From the NCBI GenBank assembly GCA_905234205.1, contig CAJOGG010000103.1:1-9629 (forward strand): a stretch of 9,629 nucleotides of DNA, in the 5' to 3' direction. Source of the stretch: an uncultured Synergistales bacterium (GTDB lineage Bacteria; Synergistota; Synergistia; Synergistales; Aminobacteriaceae). Shown in pieces: positions 8,355-9,629 of this stretch. A model generated the notes under the pieces. It saw nothing but the letters and a program-made list of their open reading frames with translations, made no database searches and was not told the DNA's origin. The stretch's first letter is position 1. Each line of letters opens with the position of its first letter. A program made the translations under genes and the position numbers.

Positions 8355-9170
8355 ATGAATGATGTGACTGTAATATGCTGCTACAACAATGAAAAAGTAT
8401 ACGGCGAATTCGTGAAAACTCTTGAAGCTCAAACCTGCAAATACGATCTCATAGGCATAAACAATGTCGGCAATAAAACTTTCAAGTCATGTGCAAATGC
8501 TTATAATTCAGTGATTAATCAAGTGAAAACAAAATATGTTATCTATTCTCACCAAGATATATTACTGAATAAACCTGACATGCTTGAAAAATTTGTTGCT
8601 GATATGAGAACAATACAACCTGATGATATTATAGGTGTGGCAGGAATGAGATTTTATTGTCAACACGCGTTCATGAGTATCATTCATTATGATAAAAGTT
8701 GCGATGTATTCTTTCACGTAGGCGTAATTTTGAATGAAGGTGTTACGGAATCCGATACGCTTGACGAATGTTTTTTCGGTGGCTATACGGAACATTTTAG
8801 ACTTTACCCTTTTGATGAAGTTATATGCAATAATTGGCACTTATATGCCGTAGAGGCTTGCTTGAGGACAAAATCAAAACTAGGTGGAAAATGTTGGGTC
8901 AGTAATTCTAGACTTATTCATTTGTCAAGAGGTAGTTATTCGCCTTCATTTTATTGGGGTTTTTATAGATTGTGTAGAAAATATGCCAAGCAATTCCCTT
9001 TGATCAGAACAACGTGTGTGACATTAAAAACGGATAAATTTACATTGTTTCGTTATTTTTTGGACAAGTGTATTCGTAAAAGCACAAAACTATACCTAAT
9101 ACAATTTCTATCTCGCATTAAGAACAAGTTTTTGACGCCTCAAACACGCACACAAACTAGATTTATGTGA
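8355..9170 (+). CDS. GT2-like glycosyltransferase (GT-A fold)
   Basis: The product is 271 residues. The N terminus (DVTVICCYNN) is the first beta-strand of a nucleotide-sugar-binding fold. NAYNSVI (48-54) and YSHQDILL (64-71) match the family block in which a HQD stands where other GT2 enzymes carry DxD. WHLYAVEACL (161-170) and HLSRGSYS (189-196) are the conserved C-terminal blocks. Family members transfer sugars to surface polysaccharide or glycoprotein; donor and acceptor cannot be read here. The tail after about residue 225 is basic and amphipathic and could touch the membrane. It holds 13 cysteines and many AAA, AAT and ATA codons, more AT-rich to the eye than the ABC-F gene, which may mean separate acquisition. 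AGGAGG seven bases before the ATG overlaps the ABC-F stop codon region, and the 12-nt gap implies co-transcription. Confidence 0.8.
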   Translation: MNDVTVICCYNNEKVYGEFVKTLEAQTCKYDLIGINNVGNKTFKSCANAYNSVINQVKTKYVIYSHQDILLNKPDMLEKFVADMRTIQPDDIIGVAGMRFYCQHAFMSIIHYDKSCDVFFHVGVILNEGVTESDTLDECFFGGYTEHFRLYPFDEVICNNWHLYAVEACLRTKSKLGGKCWVSNSRLIHLSRGSYSPSFYWGFYRLCRKYAKQFPLIRTTCVTLKTDKFTLFRYFLDKCIRKSTKLYLIQFLSRIKNKFLTPQTRTQTRFM

Positions 9171-9176
9171 TATAAT
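9168..9176 (+). promoter_or_regulatory. Extended -10 promoter of the ferredoxin gene
   Basis: TGATATAAT at 9168-9176 is a perfect -10 hexamer preceded by TGN. No -35 lies 17 bases upstream; TTGACG at 9132-9137 is too far (33-base spacer). The TGN is the stop codon of the glycosyltransferase. Transcription would begin near 9183, giving a leader of about 64 bases with only a weak AAGC/GCTT hairpin. Confidence 0.65.
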
Positions 9177-9246
9177 GCTTGCGTCAAGAAGCTGAGGGGC
9201 TTTGAGACACTAGAAACGATTTAATATTAACGAGGAGGAAAATAAA

Positions 9247-9420
9247 ATGGCAAAAGCAGTAGTAGATCAGAGCGTGTGTGTAGGTTGTGAGTCATGTGTG
9301 GGAGCTTGCCCAATAAGTGCAATCGCTATGAACGACGGAAAAGCTAAAGTAGATGCAGATGCATGCGTAGAATGCGGAACATGTGTATCAACTTGCCCGG
9401 TAAGCGCAATTTCACAGTAA
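9247..9420 (+). CDS. 2[4Fe-4S] ferredoxin, clostridial type
   Basis: The 57-residue product starts MAKAVVDQSVCVGC and carries two complete CxxCxxCxxxCP motifs: Cys11, 14, 17, 21 with Pro22, and Cys40, 43, 46, 50 with Pro51. Each is followed by an (I/V)SAI segment, the internal duplication typical of these small proteins. Each motif shares cysteines between two [4Fe-4S] clusters. It is a cytosolic low-potential electron carrier, for partners such as pyruvate:ferredoxin oxidoreductase or hydrogenases in anaerobes; no partner gene is in view. GAGGAGG at 9232-9238 stands eight bases before the ATG. The gene has its own promoter and a strong terminator, so it is a single-gene transcript, and its codon choice (GTA, GCA, TGT) differs from the glycosyltransferase. 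Confidence 0.97.
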   Translation: MAKAVVDQSVCVGCESCVGACPISAIAMNDGKAKVDADACVECGTCVSTCPVSAISQ

Positions 9421-9441
9421 ACGTTTATTAACGAAATCAGG

Positions 9442-9476
9442 TCCCCATTGTCGTAAAGGCAGTGGGGATTTTTTTT
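9442..9476 (+). terminator. Intrinsic terminator of the ferredoxin gene
   Basis: TCCCCATTG (9442-9450) pairs with CAGTGGGGA (9460-9468), nine pairs including one G-T, around a nine-base loop, and eight T follow directly (9469-9476). It begins 21 bases after the ferredoxin stop. Confidence 0.92.
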
Positions 9477-9488
9477 GCCACCTTTTCT

Positions 9489-9520
9489 GAGCCTGTACAC
9501 GAAACTGTGTATGGACGCAA
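9489..9520 (+). repeat. Left terminal inverted repeat of the miniature element
   Basis: 32 bases from GAGCCTGTACAC to GGACGCAA. It also has a local TACAC-N6-GTGTA hairpin (9496-9511). Confidence 0.78.
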
Positions 9521-9547
9521 AGAAATGCCTGCAAATACTGAACAAAA

Positions 9548-9579
9548 TTGTGTCTATACACAGAAAACTTTACATACTC
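9548..9579 (-). repeat. Right terminal inverted repeat of the miniature element
   Basis: Read on the minus strand it runs from GAGTATGTAAAG to GACACAA and matches the left repeat at 22 of 32 positions. Confidence 0.78.
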
Positions 9580-9587
9580 CCTTTTCT

Positions 9588-9629
9588 AAACTATTTCTTC
9601 CCGCGAAATTTTAAGCCGTGTGGTAGCAT
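9588..9629. other. Window end beyond the miniature element, no supported gene
   Basis: These 42 bases hold no feature I can support. On the minus strand a frame open to the window edge ends at 9591-9593 (MLPHGLKFRGKK, then TAG). It could be the C terminus of a convergent gene outside the window, but 12 residues are too few to say. Confidence 0.2.

Larger units (their letters stand above)
9481..9587. mobile_element. Miniature inverted-repeat transposable element with 8-bp target duplication
   Basis: The element is 9489-9579 (91 bp). Its first 32 bases (9489-9520) and the reverse complement of its last 32 (9548-9579) match at 22 positions. The outer end is GAG, followed by a shared TGTA, and the inner part is nearly identical: CTGTGTATGGACGCAA on the left against CTGTGTATAGACACAA from the right (14 of 16). 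CCTTTTCT stands directly outside both ends (9481-9488 and 9580-9587), a perfect 8-bp target duplication. The 27-base centre has no open reading frame, so it cannot move on its own. An 8-bp duplication and such ends fit the IS256 (Mutator-type) family, which is inference. It lies four bases past the ferredoxin terminator, a harmless place for insertion. Confidence 0.8.

Noticed and set aside
9171..9246. Riboswitch or structured leader before ferredoxin
   Set aside because: Only a four-pair stem (AAGC/GCTT) and no T-run; too short and weak for a known riboswitch.
9267..9545. Minus-strand open frame of 92 codons
   Set aside because: It is antisense to the ferredoxin gene and runs through its terminator and into the miniature element; the ferredoxin motifs on plus are decisive.

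Overview
The window looks like chromosomal DNA of a moderately AT-rich, strictly anaerobic bacterium with a two-membrane envelope. The signs are a clostridial-type 2[4Fe-4S] ferredoxin, a lipoprotein, a MacB-type permease and strong GGAGG-like ribosome binding sites. A gut or rumen Synergistota-like organism would fit. That placement is an impression from protein style, not something a search has shown.

Layout. Bases 1-2263 (+) hold two overlapping exported-protein genes: the 3' part of a right-handed beta-helix repeat protein, and a 497-residue lipoprotein built from three related modules. A hairpin at 2272-2311 separates them from the convergent lepA-hemW pair (5156-2315, minus strand), which encodes elongation factor 4 and the HemW radical-SAM haem chaperone and overlaps by 17 nt. 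A 101-bp divergent intergenic region (5157-5257) contains a perfect palindrome. The next plus-strand run is a MacB-type ABC permease gene broken by a frameshift (5258-6456), an ABC-F ATPase joined to it by an ATGA overlap (6453-8342), and a GT2-like glycosyltransferase 12 nt further on (8355-9170). A TGN-extended -10 box, whose TGN is the glycosyltransferase stop codon, then leads to a small ferredoxin gene (9247-9420), too short for a usual ORF cut-off, which ends in a strong intrinsic terminator (9442-9476).

Just past that terminator lies the least expected element of the window. It is a 91-bp non-coding miniature transposon (9489-9579) with 32-bp imperfect terminal inverted repeats, flanked by a perfect 8-bp direct duplication.

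The genes do not form one pathway. LepA and the ABC-F protein both act on ribosomes, and HemW and the ferredoxin are Fe-S proteins. The beta-helix/lipoprotein pair is the only part that looks like a potentially undescribed surface system. No CRISPR array, tRNA, rRNA or intact insertion sequence was seen. No gene-free stretch exceeds 300 bases; the longest is 9421-9629.
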